In this document: positions 14,368-15,297 of the stretch, in pieces
How the letters are laid out: each line of letters starts with the position of its first letter
Position numbering within the stretch: position 1 is the stretch's first letter
From: Nitrososphaerota archaeon
GTDB lineage: Archaea > Thermoproteota > Nitrososphaeria > Nitrososphaerales > CADDZS01
Direction of reading: 5' to 3'
DNA: 15,297 bases
NCBI GenBank assembly: GCA_027314685.1
Contig: DAHVAI010000380.1
Span: 1 to 15,297, forward strand
Notes under the pieces: model-generated
Database searches by the model: none
What the model was told of the DNA's origin: nothing
The model's input: the letters and a program-made list of their open reading frames with translations, nothing else
Translations under genes and position numbers: made by a program

Positions 14368-15297
14368 CTATGATGTTCTTCGCATGAGGACGAAGGACCT
14401 GCCAAGAAGCTGATAGCTTTCTCCGCTTGCATACTCATGATTCTCAGAGATCTTCGGTACATGTGTGTCCATTACCACCTTCCATTTCTCTGCAGAGCCA
14501 GGTATGATGAACGGAACCATCATCGAACTCGCATTGAAAAGCACAAGCAGTGTTTCGTCGGCAATACGCACACCATTCTCATTAAACTCATCAATGTCAG
14601 TTCCTGACAGCAGCATGCCAATTGTCTGCAATTCTGGTGATCGCCAGCTCTGCTCACTCATCTCGCGGCCTTCAGCTTGTAGCCAGATGATATCCTTGCC
14701 TGGCCCTCGCAAGCTCTTCCCTTGAAAGAAGTGCCTCCTTCTAAGAGTAGGGTGCTCCTTTCGAAAGTGGATCATCCTACGGGTGAATTCCAGCATACTC
14801 TTTGACTCGTCAGAGAGATTCCAGTTGAACCAGCTTACCTCATTATCTTGGCAGTAGGGATTGTTGTTTCCTAATTGAGATCTGCCAACCTCATCACCAC
14901 CAAGTATCATCGGCACACCCTGGGACAGCAATAGAGTCGCTACAAAGTTTCTCATCTGTAGCTGTCTCAACTGTTTGATCCCTTCGTCGTCGGTCGGACC
15001 CTCGACTCCGCAATTCCAGCTAAGATTGTCGTCGCTGCCATCTCTATTGTCTTCCTTGTTTGCCTCATTGTGCTTTGAGTTGTAGCTCACCAAGTCAGCC
15101 AAGGTAAATCCATCATGACAGGTGACGAAGTTGATGCTGGCATGCGGTGTTCTCTCGTTATCCTTGTAGAGATCGCTAGAGCCGGTCAGTCTGAAGGCCA
15201 TTTCAGCGGACTGCCCAGGATCTCCTTTCCAGAACCTTCTGACGCAATCCCTGTACTTGCCGTTCCACTCTGTCCACAACGTTGGAAAATTGCCAAC
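14368..15297 (-). CDS. treX: Glycogen debranching enzyme TreX/GlgX, C-terminal part (cut by window edge)
   Basis: The last 309 codons of a GH13_11 isoamylase-type enzyme are visible; the gene continues past the right edge. It hydrolyses alpha-1,6 branch points of glycogen and so supplies linear chains to TreY. The visible part starts VGNFPTLWTEWNGKYRD, the family's characteristic block before region IV, and the apparent start near 15279 is only an internal TTG. Region IV is intact: NFVTCHDGFTLADLVSYNSK, with the transition-state Asp encoded at 15112-15114. It is followed by NHNEANKEDNRDG-like sequence (here KHNEANKEDNRDG), SWNCGVEG, and the PMILGGDEVGRSQLGNNNPY block. The C-terminal beta domain ends LLGRSFVLMRRTS at TAG. 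The nucleophile and acid/base residues lie outside the window. GlgX and TreX cannot be told apart by sequence alone; the direct linkage to treY (11 bp) favours the trehalose role. Confidence 0.92.
   Translation of the reverse strand, partial: VGNFPTLWTEWNGKYRDCVRRFWKGDPGQSAEMAFRLTGSSDLYKDNERTPHASINFVTCHDGFTLADLVSYNSKHNEANKEDNRDGSDDNLSWNCGVEGPTDDEGIKQLRQLQMRNFVATLLLSQGVPMILGGDEVGRSQLGNNNPYCQDNEVSWFNWNLSDESKSMLEFTRRMIHFRKEHPTLRRRHFFQGKSLRGPGKDIIWLQAEGREMSEQSWRSPELQTIGMLLSGTDIDEFNENGVRIADETLLVLFNASSMMVPFIIPGSAEKWKVVMDTHVPKISENHEYASGESYQLLGRSFVLMRRTS

Noticed and set aside
1..15297. CRISPR arrays, insertion sequences or transposase genes
   Set aside because: No regularly spaced repeats, no long terminal inverted repeats and no transposase or Cas motifs were seen in any frame.

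Overview
The window looks archaeal. AT-rich boxes that fit archaeal TATA elements lie about 20-45 bp upstream of several starts, leaders look very short or absent, and clear Shine-Dalgarno sites are mostly missing. A Tat-exported Rieske protein and Ser/Thr-rich surface proteins fit the same picture. Of ten gene ends that can be read, eight use TAG, two use TGA and none uses TAA. A mesophilic soil or sediment archaeon, for example in the Nitrososphaeria/Thermoproteota or Thermoplasmatota, is my inference; the sequence alone does not settle the lineage.

Layout. Positions 1-178 (-) hold the first 59 codons of treZ, cut by the window edge. Divergent from it is a two-module VOC ring-cleaving-type dioxygenase (272-1348, +), which meets tail to tail a small membrane-anchored DUF4760-like protein (1357-1953, -). 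Next is an abutting glgB-glgE pair (2247-6431, +). A decayed YHYH-domain surface protein follows (about 6491-7044, -), then an HMA-less metal P-type ATPase (7272-9200, +). A compact redox cluster comes next (9603-11105, +): a Ser/Thr-rich exported protein, a small membrane protein with two 14-residue-spaced histidine pairs, and a Tat-targeted Rieske protein. A 437-bp convergent gap separates it from treY (11543-14356, -) and the C-terminal part of treX/glgX (14368 to the window end, -).

How the genes work together. Most of the window is an alpha-glucan/trehalose island. GlgE extends alpha-1,4 chains from maltose-1-phosphate and GlgB adds alpha-1,6 branches. TreX removes branches, TreY converts the reducing end of the linear chains to a trehalosyl unit, and TreZ releases trehalose. 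Trehalose is the classical precursor of maltose-1-phosphate (via TreS and Pep2, not seen here), so the island could close a storage/compatible-solute cycle. GlgE is best known from actinobacteria, so its presence here is notable.

The most unusual part is the redox cluster. The 176-aa membrane protein has the histidine spacing of the di-heme helices of cytochrome b but no room for the rest of that protein and no PEWY quinol-site motif. It overlaps an intact Rieske gene. This could be a minimal Rieske/cytochrome b-type unit of undescribed function.
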